Made by a program: the position numbers and the translations under genes. This document shows positions 1 through 8,455 of a stretch of 64,000 bases of DNA, piece after piece. How positions within the stretch are numbered: position 1 is the stretch's first letter; every line of letters starts with the position of its first letter. This DNA is from an uncultured Collinsella sp. (GTDB taxonomy: Bacteria; Actinomycetota; Coriobacteriia; Coriobacteriales; Coriobacteriaceae). The stretch is taken from positions 1-64,000 of the forward strand of contig CATZMG010000001.1 in NCBI GenBank assembly GCA_958421655.1, given 5' to 3'. The notes below the pieces were generated by a model, which saw nothing but the letters and a program-made list of their open reading frames with translations, ran no database searches and had not been told where the DNA came from.

Positions 1-31
1 TTTGAGAAGTGGGCTTCGCGAACTTCTCAAA
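1..31. repeat. Hairpin at window edge
   Basis: A perfect 10-bp inverted repeat, TTTGAGAAGT and ACTTCTCAAA, encloses an 11-nt loop. It may be the terminator of a gene outside the window or one of the intergenic palindromes common in this sequence. There is no clear T-run on the plus strand. Confidence 0.5.
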
Positions 32-173
32 ACAAAGCAGGCATCCCGGCCCTCGTCCGTGAACTTTTCCGCTGGGCGAGCCATAGACGCCGCGTACCGA
101 TAGGGTAAGGCAGCGGCTTGAAATTGGTGCTATATTCAGCTTGAGTTGTTTAATGCTAGTACGGGAGGCTGAT

Positions 174-662
174 ATGGGGCTGTTCAAGAAGAAAAACCCG
201 CAGGATGCCTTTGATCCCGATGTGTTTACCATCACGGATACGATTTTGGACCCGCCGCGGTTTACGTTTTTGCCGGCTATCTACCAGGATGCCACGCGCC
301 GCAAGTGGGCCGTGCATCAGCGCGGTGCAGAGCCTAAGATTTTTGACTATGCGGACGTGTTGCAGTGCGAAGTGGCCGAGGCGGGCGATCCGGAGGCCGA
401 GGAAGTGGCCTCAAAACAGGAATTTGCCCAGCGTATCCTGGTAAATCCTGCCAAGGCGGCGAAAATAAACGCTGCCAAGCGTAATATGTGTCTTGGTATG
501 GGCGTTGTTGTGGCGGTTCAGACGGGAAAAGACGAAGTTTCCAAATTAGAGATTCCCGTTATGACCGACGAAGTCAAACGCGATTCAAGTCTATATAAGT
601 CGTATCGGAATGTCGCCGAGAAGATCAAGGCCGAATTTGATGCCATGGGAGGGCTGGCCTAA
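174..662 (+). CDS. Hypothetical protein, 162 aa
   Basis: I do not recognise this family. The ATG at 174 is chosen over an upstream TTG at 141 because GGGAGG lies 5 nt before it. The protein is soluble, opens with a basic stretch (MGLFKKK), has mixed alpha/beta composition, and shows no signal peptide, membrane segment or catalytic motif. It ends 38 bp before the first of two GntR regulators and reads in the same direction, so it may be co-transcribed with them. A TATATT at 131-136 could be the -10 of its promoter. Its position next to the PTS regulators suggests but does not show a link to that cluster. Confidence 0.7.
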   Translation: MGLFKKKNPQDAFDPDVFTITDTILDPPRFTFLPAIYQDATRRKWAVHQRGAEPKIFDYADVLQCEVAEAGDPEAEEVASKQEFAQRILVNPAKAAKINAAKRNMCLGMGVVVAVQTGKDEVSKLEIPVMTDEVKRDSSLYKSYRNVAEKIKAEFDAMGGLA

Positions 663-700
663 TTATGGCGGCATACGTTTCTGAATGAGGAGTCTGTGCA

Positions 701-1468
701 ATGGCAGGCGAATCTTATGCAATTCCCCCCAAAGATCGTGCTGTTGAGGGAATTCTTTGGTATATCCAGCACCACCAGCTTGCCGGCGGCGATCGACTGC
801 CGGCCGAGCGTGTGCTGTGCGAAGAGATCGGCGTTTCGCGTACGGCGTTGCGCGCCGGTATCACGCGGCTCATCTCGTGTGGAACGCTCGAGAGCCGTCG
901 CGGATCGGGTACGTATGTGTGTCCTCCCAAGCCGCTGAATATCTTCCAGGAAACGTATAACTTTTCCGATGCTGTGCGGACTGCCGGCCTGCACCCCTCT
1001 TCTCGTCTGGTTTCCACCGGGACCATCGAGGCGGATGAGGCGCTTGCCGACAAGCTTGGGGTGGCTGTGGGCGCTCCTTTACTCCGCATGCAGCGCATTC
1101 GACTTATAGAGGGCGAGCCGGCGTCAATCGAGACCGCTCACGTTAACCTGTCCCTGTGCCCCGCGCTTCCCGAGCACGATTTTGAGTGTGAGAGTCTTTA
1201 CGATGTCTTGCTCAAAGAAGGTGGCGTGCGTGTTGAGCATGGACGTGAGCATATCTCCATCTCGCGTTTGAACGCCGAAGAGGCCGAGCTGCTCCAGCAA
1301 GAAGAGGGAACGCCGGTGTTCTATGAGAGCTCGATCGAATTTGATAAGGACATGCGCTTTGTGGAGCATTGCAAATCGGTGATTTTGCCCACAAAGTTCC
1401 GCTTTGCCGATAACGGCGAAGAGAACGGCATGAGGAGCGTGGCAGGTGAACAATGGCTGAAACAGTAG
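701..1468 (+). CDS. GntR/UTRA-family transcriptional regulator 1
   Basis: A 255-aa GntR regulator of the HutC/UTRA subfamily. Residues about 10-75 form the winged helix-turn-helix (LPAERVLCEEIGVSRTALR, then RRGSGTYV). The rest is a UTRA effector domain that normally binds a phosphorylated sugar or related ligand. The last 16 nt overlap the start of the next GntR gene, so the two are translationally coupled. With the PTS and deglycase genes downstream, it most likely senses an imported sugar-6-phosphate conjugate. The ligand is not visible in the sequence. Confidence 0.9.
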   Translation: MAGESYAIPPKDRAVEGILWYIQHHQLAGGDRLPAERVLCEEIGVSRTALRAGITRLISCGTLESRRGSGTYVCPPKPLNIFQETYNFSDAVRTAGLHPSSRLVSTGTIEADEALADKLGVAVGAPLLRMQRIRLIEGEPASIETAHVNLSLCPALPEHDFECESLYDVLLKEGGVRVEHGREHISISRLNAEEAELLQQEEGTPVFYESSIEFDKDMRFVEHCKSVILPTKFRFADNGEENGMRSVAGEQWLKQ

Positions 1469-2166
1469 ATGCCACCCCGGTTTATATGCGCATTCGACGC
1501 CGCATCGAGGAACGTATCGAGCGCGGTATATATCCCACGGGTTCCATGATTCCGTCCGAAAAAGACCTTGCCGAGGAATTTGGTACGACACGCTTGACCA
1601 TCCGAAGCGCTGTCGATGAGCTGGTTCGGCGCGGGCAGATTCGCCGTGTTCGGGGAAAAGGTGCCTTTGTGGCGCAGAAAGTACCTGCTTTTTTTGAACG
1701 CACGGTCGGTTTCCGTGAATCGGTCCGTGCTTCGGGCGGCGAGCCGTCCGTCCGTATTCTCGCGCGTTCCAAGCGTTATGCGGGGCCATATTACGCCGAC
1801 CTGTTTGGCATCGCCGAGGACGACCTGCTCTATTCCGTTCGACGCCTGAACTGCATAAACGGTAGCCCCGTATCGATTGAGACGGCGCTGATTCCCTGCC
1901 TGCTGTTCCCAACCATCGAAGATATTGACGTGTCGGTCTTCAGTTTGTACGAGACCTATGAGATGCTGGGCCGAAAGCCAGTCATGGCACAGGAAAAGCT
2001 CGATATCGAAGCGCTGGGCGCACGAGATGCCGGCCTCCTTGGACTGGGACAGGGCGATCTTGTTTTGCTTTTGGAATGCGTGAGCTATGACGCGAGCGGT
2101 CAGGCTATCGAGTATGTAAAGTCCTTCAATCGTGGCGATACGGGCGGCTACACCTATACGTACTAG
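1453..2166 (+). CDS. GntR/UTRA-family transcriptional regulator 2
   Basis: A 237-aa GntR/UTRA regulator, clearly paralogous in layout to the gene it overlaps but divergent in sequence. The N-terminal winged helix carries IPSEKDLAEEFGTTRLTIR and RGKGAFV, followed by a UTRA domain with the usual SPVSIETALIP segment. Two UTRA regulators overlapping in one operon is unusual; they could form a heterodimer or control different promoters of the downstream PTS blocks. A TGTATATACA palindrome 57 bp after its stop resembles HutC-type operators. Confidence 0.9.
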   Translation: MAETVDATPVYMRIRRRIEERIERGIYPTGSMIPSEKDLAEEFGTTRLTIRSAVDELVRRGQIRRVRGKGAFVAQKVPAFFERTVGFRESVRASGGEPSVRILARSKRYAGPYYADLFGIAEDDLLYSVRRLNCINGSPVSIETALIPCLLFPTIEDIDVSVFSLYETYEMLGRKPVMAQEKLDIEALGARDAGLLGLGQGDLVLLLECVSYDASGQAIEYVKSFNRGDTGGYTYTY

Positions 2167-2222
2167 CTGGTATTTTGTGAATAACGGCTGGGAAACTAAC
2201 CAGTTTTGATCGTTGGGTCAGC

Positions 2223-2232
2223 TGTATATACA
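2223..2232. promoter_or_regulatory. TGTATATACA palindrome, candidate GntR operator
   Basis: A perfect 10-bp palindrome between the second GntR gene and the first sugar-conjugate gene. Many HutC-subfamily regulators bind GTATAC-like palindromes. The assignment rests on that resemblance and on position. Confidence 0.35.
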
Positions 2233-2252
2233 ACCTTACAGGGCTCAAAATC

Positions 2253-2330
2253 GACCGTTCGCCGATGGGGATAAATTAATCGACAAAGAGGTATCAAAAA
2301 GCCGTAACCTGTAACTATGATTGGTATCAA
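2253..2330 (+). promoter_or_regulatory. PTS-cluster promoter A with shared boxes
   Basis: Three elements recur at promoters B and C: GACCGTTC at 2253, GGTATCAAA at 2290-2298 overlapping the -35 area, and TGGTATCAA at 2322-2330 just after the -10 TATGAT (2316-2321). The first GGTAT box starts 33 bp before the second, against 35 bp at B and C. Box positions over the -35 and the start site fit repression by a regulator encoded here. Confidence 0.6.
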
Positions 2331-2359
2331 TTACTAATGATTTGTTACGAGGTGAGACG

Positions 2360-3475
2360 ATGAAGATGCTCGATTACGTTCAGCTTGCCCATGTGCGTAT
2401 GGGGGAGAACCTCGAGCGTTCGTCTGAGCTGGTAGCGCAGCTCGTTGATATTTTCCAGTCCGGTTCTTTTGACGCGCTGCGCATCGTTGCTTCGGGTTCG
2501 TCGCGCCATGCCGCCGATTGCGCCCGCGATTACCTGCAAGATGCCCTGCAAATGCAGGTGTCCGTTGTGACGCCCGAGGCCTTCGTCGATTTTGAACACA
2601 CCTATCCGCAGCATGTGCTCAACATTGCCGTTTCGCAGAGTGGCTATTCGACCAATACGATTGCGGCGCTCGATTACATGCGCGCACACGATATGGCTGC
2701 AGTTGCGCTCACGGCAAACGTCGAGGCACCCATCAAGGAACACGCTGACATCGTTCTTGACTACGGTGTGGGCGTCGAGTCGGTGGACTTTGTGACTCTG
2801 GGCGTCGAGGTGCTCGTTGAGTACCTGGTGCTCTTTGGTATTTACGGCGGTCAGGCGCGCGGAACGATTGACGCCAAGGGCGTTGCCCAGCGTCTTGACG
2901 ACCTGCGTGAGGCTATCCAGGCCAATGCCGTGATGTGCAAGACCGCCGAGGCATATGTCCAAGACCACATGCTCGAGCTTTCTGAGCACACGCCCGCCAT
3001 GGTCGTCGGCAACGGCCCCAACTATGGCGTTGCCGAAGAGGCGGCCCTCAAGCTGAGCGAGACCATCAAGATTCCTGCCATGCATCACGAAGGCGAGGAG
3101 TTCGTCCACGGTCCCGAGATGCAGATCGTTCCGGGCTATCTGGTGTTTATCGTCGACGATCCGCAGGGGTCGGAGCGTCTTGCGAATATCGCTGATGCGC
3201 TATCGAACGTTACGACAAAAACGGTGCTGCTCACGGCCCATCCCAAGGGTAGGGCTCACGAGGTTGCGGTGCCTCAGGTGGCTCCGCTGCTCAGCGCAAT
3301 TCCCAATCTTGTGTTCTTCCAGACGATTGCGGCCATGATAGCCGAGCGTCTGAAGTCATGGGACGTGCACCCGTATCTTGATGCCGTCTCCAAGCAAATG
3401 GAGGTCAAGGCAGAGGGCTACGAAGAGTCAGTCAATGCGCTTAAGGCCAAAGCGGCCGAGTGTTACGGAATGTAA
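2360..3475 (+). CDS. Double-SIS-domain sugar isomerase/deglycase (GlmS/AgaS-like)
   Basis: A 371-aa protein with two SIS domains, as in the isomerase half of GlmS. The first holds VASGSSRHAAD and AVSQSGYSTNT, the second VVGNGPNYGVAEEAALKLSE and a HEGEEFVHGPE segment near residues 243-253. Such proteins isomerise or deglycate phosphorylated amino sugars in the cytoplasm. The ATG at 2360 follows GAGGTGAG, whereas an upstream TTG lies inside the promoter box and is rejected. It is the first gene after promoter A and precedes a FrlB homologue. By analogy with the gfr system of enteric bacteria and enterococci, which uses two different deglycases, it may handle the aldose-type (glucoselysine-like) conjugate. 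That role is inference. Confidence 0.75.
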   Translation: MKMLDYVQLAHVRMGENLERSSELVAQLVDIFQSGSFDALRIVASGSSRHAADCARDYLQDALQMQVSVVTPEAFVDFEHTYPQHVLNIAVSQSGYSTNTIAALDYMRAHDMAAVALTANVEAPIKEHADIVLDYGVGVESVDFVTLGVEVLVEYLVLFGIYGGQARGTIDAKGVAQRLDDLREAIQANAVMCKTAEAYVQDHMLELSEHTPAMVVGNGPNYGVAEEAALKLSETIKIPAMHHEGEEFVHGPEMQIVPGYLVFIVDDPQGSERLANIADALSNVTTKTVLLTAHPKGRAHEVAVPQVAPLLSAIPNLVFFQTIAAMIAERLKSWDVHPYLDAVSKQMEVKAEGYEESVNALKAKAAECYGM

Positions 3476-3535
3476 GCGGGTTTTGATGCCCGTTGGCATG
3501 GGGGATGTGGAAACAACCCCAGAAAGGAGAGACAA

Positions 3536-4597
3536 ATGAAGGAAACCGAGAAGATCGAGATCATGCATTTCGACCAGGAGGGCTATCTCGAGGACGGCAA
3601 GGCGCTCTACGAGACCGGCAAGAAGATGACCGCGCTCGCCGACAAGGTCGCCGACGAGGGCTACGACGCCGTGTTCCTGATGGGCGTCGGCGGCACCTGG
3701 GACGAGCTCATGCAGCTCGAGTACCTCATGAACAAGTTCGGCGACCGCGACCTCGAGGTCTACCTGATCCACGCCGCCGAGTGGAACGCCATGGGCCACA
3801 AGCGCATGACCGAGAAGTCCGTCGTGATCACCGCCTCCGAGTCCGGCACCACCCCCGAGGTCCTCGAGGCCGTCAAGAAGATGAAGGGCATGGGCGTGCG
3901 CGTCTACGCCATGACCAAGCCCGAGGGCCCCATCGGCCAGGCTGTGGGTGCCGAGAACTGCGTCGCCATGGCTTCTGACCATGGTTCGGGCGGCTGCGAG
4001 AAGGGCTACTACCTCGCCGACTGCTTCGGCCTGCGCCTGCTCAACCGCCGCGGCTGCTTCCCCAAGTTCGACAAGTTTATTGAGCAGACCAAGGATGTTT
4101 GGACCCACCTGGTCGACATCCGCAAGAGCTTCGAGCCGCGCGCCGAGGAGCTCGCCAAGAAGTACGCCCTGGCCCCCTACACCATGTTCATCGGCTCCGG
4201 CGCCCTGTGGGGCGAGACGATCCTGTTCTCGATGTGCATCCTCGAGGAGATGCAGTGGAAGCGCACCCGCTACATCACCTCGGCCGACTTCTTCCACGGC
4301 ACCCTCGAGCTCGTGGAGCCCGGCGTCCCGGTCTTCCTGTTCATGGGCGAGGACGAGAACCGCAAGCTCGACGAGCGCGTCCGCGCCTTCCTGACCCGCG
4401 GCGTGACCGGCGACACCGACATCAACATCATCGACACCGCCGAGTTCGCGATCCCCGGCCTTGACGACGAGTTCCGCGTCATCGTCTCCCCGTGGATTCT
4501 GACGGTGCTCGTGACCGACCGCCTGGCTCGCTACTACGAGACGGTCACCAAGCACAACCTCAAGTATCGTCGCTACTATCACCAGTTCGACTACTAA
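3536..4597 (+). CDS. frlB: FrlB-family fructoselysine-6-phosphate deglycase, copy 1
   Basis: A 353-aa SIS-domain protein of the FrlB family, which cleaves fructosamine-6-phosphates to glucose-6-phosphate and a free amine. Its second half follows E. coli FrlB as I recall it: HGTLELVEPGVPVFLF at about 254-269, DENRKLDERVRAF, and the end RRYYHQFDY. The first SIS domain has LMGVGGTWDE and ASESGTTPE. The start follows AAAGGAGAGA. Bases 3635-4485 are identical to the second copy at 11619-12469; only the two ends differ. The gene sits between the double-SIS gene and the IIA gene, so import and cleavage are probably co-expressed. The exact amine substrate cannot be read from sequence. Confidence 0.85.
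   Translation: MKETEKIEIMHFDQEGYLEDGKALYETGKKMTALADKVADEGYDAVFLMGVGGTWDELMQLEYLMNKFGDRDLEVYLIHAAEWNAMGHKRMTEKSVVITASESGTTPEVLEAVKKMKGMGVRVYAMTKPEGPIGQAVGAENCVAMASDHGSGGCEKGYYLADCFGLRLLNRRGCFPKFDKFIEQTKDVWTHLVDIRKSFEPRAEELAKKYALAPYTMFIGSGALWGETILFSMCILEEMQWKRTRYITSADFFHGTLELVEPGVPVFLFMGEDENRKLDERVRAFLTRGVTGDTDINIIDTAEFAIPGLDDEFRVIVSPWILTVLVTDRLARYYETVTKHNLKYRRYYHQFDY
3635..4485. repeat. Direct repeat R1, copy 1 (851 bp, inside frlB)
   Basis: By eye this tract matches 11619-12469 base for base. Substitutions begin at once on both sides: g/a at the left edge, c/g at the right edge. Sharp borders inside two coding genes point to recent gene conversion. The tract uses almost only C- or G-ending codons. 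Confidence 0.9.
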
Positions 4598-4643
4598 AGA
4601 AAACGGGTGCGGGAACGTGCCGGGCTATTGAGAGGAACACAGA

Positions 4644-5063
4644 ATGAGGCAGTACATCATCGCCAGCCATGCGCACTTCGCCACCGGCATCAAGGAGAGC
4701 GTCGAGCTGCTCTCGGGCGCTCGCGACAACGTCCACGATCTTTCGATGTTCGTCGATGGCCGCATGGACGTGGCCGAGGAGGCCCAAAAACTGCTGGCAG
4801 GCATGTCTGCCGACGATGATGTCGTTGTCTGCACCGACCTCTTTGGCGGTAGCGTTAACAACGAGTTCACCAAGATCGTCCAGACGCGTCCCCGCACGTA
4901 CCTCGTTACCAACATGAACCTTCCTCTGCTCATCCAGCTGCTGTTCTCTGACGAGTCGGCGCCGGTTGAGGAGACGATTCGCGCCATCGTCGCTGCGGAC
5001 GATACGCGCGTGAAGTTTGTCAACGATCTTTTGGTCGATGACGAGGAGGAGGAAGAGTTCTAA
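4644..5063 (+). CDS. PTS mannose-family IIA component, block 1
   Basis: A 139-aa EIIA-Man type protein. It accepts phosphate from HPr on the His of the SHAHFA segment (His9 by position) and passes it to IIB. The body shows VVVCTDLFGGSVNNEFTKIV, the typical conserved segment of the family. The C-terminus is strongly acidic (DDEEEEEF). It begins 46 bp after frlB copy 1 with a GAGAGGAA ribosome-binding site. The rest of the mannose-type permease (IIB, IIC, IID) follows in order. EI and HPr are not in the window. Confidence 0.92.
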   Translation: MRQYIIASHAHFATGIKESVELLSGARDNVHDLSMFVDGRMDVAEEAQKLLAGMSADDDVVVCTDLFGGSVNNEFTKIVQTRPRTYLVTNMNLPLLIQLLFSDESAPVEETIRAIVAADDTRVKFVNDLLVDDEEEEEF

Positions 5064-5121
5064 TCCGCAGCACCTACTGACACGCCGTATGACGGCACAA
5101 GACCTTTGGGGGGGTCACATT

Positions 5122-5604
5122 ATGATTCAGCTACTTCGCGTTGACCATCGCCTGCTTCATGGCCAGGTCGCAGTTTCCTGGGTTCAGGGCCTTGGCTCCA
5201 ACTGCATCTTCTGCGTGGGCGATAAGGTCGCTAACGACCCGGTGTGGAAGACGACGCTCAAGATGGGCAAGCCTGCCGGCTGCAAGCTCGTCATCAAAGA
5301 TATGGAGCATGCAATCGAAGCTATCAACTCGGGCGTGACCGACAAGTACAAGATGATCATCTGTGTCGCCACTATTGCTGAGGCAAAGCAGCTTGTTGAG
5401 GGCTGCCCGCAGATCAAGTCGGTCAACCTGGGCAACACCAAGCCAAAGGACGAGAAGCGTCCCGATGCTCGTCAGGTCTCTCGTCAGATCTTCCTGACTG
5501 CGGCCGAGGAAGCCGATGTGCGCGAGATGCTGGATCGTGGCGTCGAGGTCGAGATTCGACCCCTGGCCGACGACCCCAAGGTCGACTGCGCCAGCGTGCT
5601 CTAG
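5122..5604 (+). CDS. PTS mannose-family IIB component, block 1
   Basis: A 160-aa EIIB of the mannose/fructose/sorbose type. The signature is the N-terminal VDHRLLHGQV, with the phosphorylated His at residue 13. The ATG at 5122 is chosen because it gives the standard MIQLLRVD start after a run of G (5108-5114); an earlier in-frame ATG adds 35 residues unlike the family. IIB transfers phosphate to the sugar during transport by IIC-IID. The gene lies 58 bp after IIA. Confidence 0.92.
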   Translation: MIQLLRVDHRLLHGQVAVSWVQGLGSNCIFCVGDKVANDPVWKTTLKMGKPAGCKLVIKDMEHAIEAINSGVTDKYKMIICVATIAEAKQLVEGCPQIKSVNLGNTKPKDEKRPDARQVSRQIFLTAAEEADVREMLDRGVEVEIRPLADDPKVDCASVL

Positions 5605-5662
5605 GCGTTCAATTTCGAAGAGTCTGAGCTCTTCGTAGTGTCCTATTAGGAAAGGGGGATAT

Positions 5663-6436
5663 ATGCTTACCCAAGCAATCCTCATCGGACTTATCGCCGC
5701 ATTTGGTAAGTTCGACTGCCAGCTCGGTACGCTCTATGCGTTCCGCCCCATCGCCCTGTGCCCGCTCGTGGGCCTGGTGCTGGGGGACCTGCAGTCCGGC
5801 CTCGCGATCGGTGCGAGTCTGGAGCTGCTGTTCATGGGCTCGATCTCCATCGGCGCCTACGTGCCGCCTGATGAGACGATCGGCGGCGTGCTCGCCTGCG
5901 CCTTCGCTATCCAGCTGGGCCAGAGCACCGAGGCAGCCATCGCGCTTGCCATGCCCATCGCCACGCTGTGCCTTGCCATCAAGAACATCCTTAACGCCGC
6001 CCTGCCGATCCTGGTCGACCGCGCTGATGTTTTCTCTGCCCAGGGCAACCTTAAGGGTGTCTATGCGATGCACTTCCTGATCGGTTTGACCGGTATCATC
6101 ATGGCGTTCCTGCTGTGCTCGCTGTCGTTCTATCTGGGTGCTGACGCCATCCAGGGCCTGCTCGACTTCATCCCGCCCTTTGTCCTTGCTGGCTTTGGCG
6201 TTGCCGCCAACTTCCTGCCTGCCATGGGCTTCGCCATGCTCGGCCGCCTGGTGCTCACCAAGCAGCTCGTGCCCTTCTACTTCCTGGGCTTCCTGCTGTG
6301 CTCCTACGCCAACGTGCCCGTCCTGGGCGTCGCCCTGATCGCCATCATCATCGGCATCGACAAGTTCGACCTGCTCGGCCTGGGCGGAGCCCAGCCCCAG
6401 CTCTCCGCGGAAGGGGATGAGGACGATGACTTCTAG
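5663..6436 (+). CDS. PTS mannose-family IIC component, block 1
   Basis: A 257-aa polytopic membrane protein of the EIIC-Man family, with ASLELLFMGSISIGAYVPPDE near residues 53-73. It forms the substrate channel with IID. The N-terminal two thirds differ from the block 2 IIC, while everything from base 6221 on is identical to it, so this gene looks chimeric. The acidic tail (EGDEDDDF) overlaps the IID start. The differing N-terminal part may set substrate preference. Confidence 0.92.
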   Translation: MLTQAILIGLIAAFGKFDCQLGTLYAFRPIALCPLVGLVLGDLQSGLAIGASLELLFMGSISIGAYVPPDETIGGVLACAFAIQLGQSTEAAIALAMPIATLCLAIKNILNAALPILVDRADVFSAQGNLKGVYAMHFLIGLTGIIMAFLLCSLSFYLGADAIQGLLDFIPPFVLAGFGVAANFLPAMGFAMLGRLVLTKQLVPFYFLGFLLCSYANVPVLGVALIAIIIGIDKFDLLGLGGAQPQLSAEGDEDDDF

Positions 6437-7249
6437 TCCCGAGAACAAGATCACGCGCTCCGACCTCGTCAAGAGCGCCGTCAACGTCGGCGCCCTGGGC
6501 ATGGAGTTCTCCTGGACCTACTACAAGCAGATGAACATCGCCTTCTGCCTGATGGTCGCCAACATGCTCAAGAAGATCTACGCCGGCCGCCCCGACGACT
6601 ACGCCGCGGCCCTGCACCGCCACTGCGCGTTCTTCAACATCACCGTCCAGTTCGCCCCGTTCGTCGGCGGCATCGCGATGGCCATGGAGGAGAAGGTCGC
6701 CCGCGGCGAGATCGAGCCCGAGAGCGTCAACGACGTCAAGGCCGCCCTCATGGGCCCGCTGTCCGGCATCGGCGACTCCATCTTCCTGTCGACGCTGCGC
6801 GTGGTCGCCGCCGCGGTGGGCATCAGCCTGTGCCAGGCCGGCAACCCCTTCGGCCCCATCGCCTTCCTGCTCATCTACAACGTCCCCGGCTTCGCGCTGC
6901 GCATCTGGGGCGCCGTCAAGGGCTACGAGCTGGGCGTGGGCTTCCTGGACGAGGCCCAGAGGACCGGCCTCATGCAGAAGATCATGACCTGCGTGGGCAT
7001 CGTGGGCGTCATGGTCGTGGGCGCCATGTGCAAGGACATGTTCTGGGCCAGCATCCCGGTGGCCATCGGCTCGGGCGAGGACGCCCAGACCCTCCAGGAC
7101 ATCCTGGACGGCATCATGCCCGGCATGCTCGGCATGATCGCCTTCTGGCTGTACTACTGGCTGCTGTCCAAGAAGATCAACCCCATGGTGCTGATCGTGG
7201 CCACCATGGTCGTGGGCATCATCGGCGCGTTCTTCGGCGTGCTGGCGTA
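6221..7249. repeat. Direct repeat R2, copy 1 (1029 bp, IIC end plus IID)
   Basis: This tract matches 9014-10042 base for base by eye and ends on the penultimate base of the IID stop codon (tag against taa). It covers the last 72 codons of IIC and all of IID. As with R1, borders are abrupt, which fits gene conversion or recent duplication. Confidence 0.9.
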
Positions 7250-7250
7250 G
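6426..7250 (+). CDS. PTS mannose-family IID component, block 1
   Basis: A 274-aa EIID-Man protein with MGPLSGIGDSIF, the family hallmark, and several C-terminal membrane segments. IID pairs with IIC in the membrane complex. The start is taken at ATG 6426, 9 nt after AAGGGG; the ATG at 6417 directly abuts that motif. The gene overlaps IIC by 11 nt. The protein sequence is identical to the block 2 IID. A hairpin terminator follows before the EamA-type gene. Confidence 0.92.
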   Translation: MTSSPENKITRSDLVKSAVNVGALGMEFSWTYYKQMNIAFCLMVANMLKKIYAGRPDDYAAALHRHCAFFNITVQFAPFVGGIAMAMEEKVARGEIEPESVNDVKAALMGPLSGIGDSIFLSTLRVVAAAVGISLCQAGNPFGPIAFLLIYNVPGFALRIWGAVKGYELGVGFLDEAQRTGLMQKIMTCVGIVGVMVVGAMCKDMFWASIPVAIGSGEDAQTLQDILDGIMPGMLGMIAFWLYYWLLSKKINPMVLIVATMVVGIIGAFFGVLA

Positions 7251-7281
7251 GTTCCTGCGTTTTATTCTGCCCCCAAGGGAA

Positions 7282-7310
7282 ACGGCGACCCGTTGCGGTC
7301 GCCGTTTTTT
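7282..7310 (+). terminator. Rho-independent terminator after IID 1
   Basis: CGGCGACC and GGTCGCCG form an 8-bp stem with a 6-nt loop, followed by TTTTTT. It lies between IID and the next gene in the same direction. Confidence 0.85.
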
Positions 7311-7338
7311 ATTACCGAAAGTTAGCTGGAGGTGCTTC

Positions 7339-8229
7339 GTGATTCGATCTGACAATCCACCCGATAATGGCGTGAGCGGGGCGATGTATCTATTTGGCAC
7401 GGCGCTCTTGTGGAGTTTTATCGGCATCCTCGTTCGCGCCAATTCGCAGTCAGCTCTTTTGATCGGTGCCGTTACGGCAATATTTATGGCGCTCTTTATC
7501 CTGCTCGTCGGTAGGCCCGTCCTCCGCGTCAGCCGTCTTATTGTCCTTGTGGCCGTCTGCAACTTCGTGACGGGCACCACGTTTAACTTTGCCAACCAGC
7601 TCACGACGGTCGGCAACGCGATCGTTCTGCAGTACACCTCGATGATTTTTGTTATCGTGTATCAGTCGCTCGCAACTCGCACGTTGCCCTCGCCTGCGAA
7701 GATTGCCTCCGTGTTGGTTGCTTTTACGGGTATGGGACTGTTCTTTTTAGGCGATTTGAGCGCCGAGGGCATGCTCGGCAACCTGCTTGCCGTCATTTCG
7801 GGAGCCACCTTTGGGCTGTGTTTCTTTTTAAACTCTCGCCCCGATGCGTCGCCCATGGTGTCCTCGCTCATCTCCTGCGGCATCTCGATACTGCCGATCG
7901 TCTATTTTGCCGGCACCCTAGACTCCGTAAAACCCTTTGAGTGGGGGCTTATGCTGGTGCATGGCCTTTTTTGCAGCGGCCTTGCGAGTGTGCTGTATGC
8001 CAAGGGGATCGCGCGCACCAACGCGTTTGCGGCCAACTTGGTTTGCATGAGCGAGGTCGTGCTCGCTCCCTGCTGGTCGGCGCTCCTCTTTGGCGAGGTC
8101 TTTCGCTGGAACGAGTTTTTGGGCGCGGCGATAATCGTTTTGGTGATTGTAGGCAACTTGGCATACGATGCCTTTGGCGATGGCTTTCTGGTGGCGCTTG
8201 TCCGCCATCGAAACAAAGAGCGCGCCTGA
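7339..8229 (+). CDS. EamA/DMT-superfamily transporter
   Basis: A 296-aa, highly hydrophobic protein with about ten membrane segments in two EamA repeats, typical of the drug/metabolite transporter superfamily. The GTG start at 7339 follows GGAGGTG. It lies just beyond the terminator of PTS block 1 with no obvious promoter of its own, so readthrough could set its level. Family members often export amino acids or metabolites. Export of the amine released by the deglycases is an attractive but unproven role. Confidence 0.85.
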   Translation: MIRSDNPPDNGVSGAMYLFGTALLWSFIGILVRANSQSALLIGAVTAIFMALFILLVGRPVLRVSRLIVLVAVCNFVTGTTFNFANQLTTVGNAIVLQYTSMIFVIVYQSLATRTLPSPAKIASVLVAFTGMGLFFLGDLSAEGMLGNLLAVISGATFGLCFFLNSRPDASPMVSSLISCGISILPIVYFAGTLDSVKPFEWGLMLVHGLFCSGLASVLYAKGIARTNAFAANLVCMSEVVLAPCWSALLFGEVFRWNEFLGAAIIVLVIVGNLAYDAFGDGFLVALVRHRNKERA

Positions 8230-8240
8230 TGGGATACGTC

Positions 8241-8320
8241 TGCCGTTTACGGTAAAAAACACCCCGCTGAGCGAGTGGTATTAAATAGTAAGAACCTGCA
8301 TATCTATAATTGGTATCAAA
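8241..8320 (+). promoter_or_regulatory. PTS-cluster promoter B with shared boxes
   Basis: TGCCGTTTAC (8241) is a degenerate form of the upstream box. GTGGTATTAAA ends at 8285, the -10 TATAAT is at 8305-8310, and TGGTATCAAA is at 8311-8320. The two GGTAT boxes start 35 bp apart, as at promoter C. A leader of about 140 nt with a small CCTGG/CCAGG hairpin (8330-8360) precedes the IIC gene. Confidence 0.65.
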
Positions 8321-8455
8321 TCATTTGTGCCTGGCATAGGTGTTAACAGCACACCAGGTACGCTTCGGGCCGTGTGGTCGAGTTTCCGGATTGATATCAA
8401 CAGCGCGCGCGACGGTGACCGGCTATGACTCGAGATTTCCTATTTTGGAGGAACC

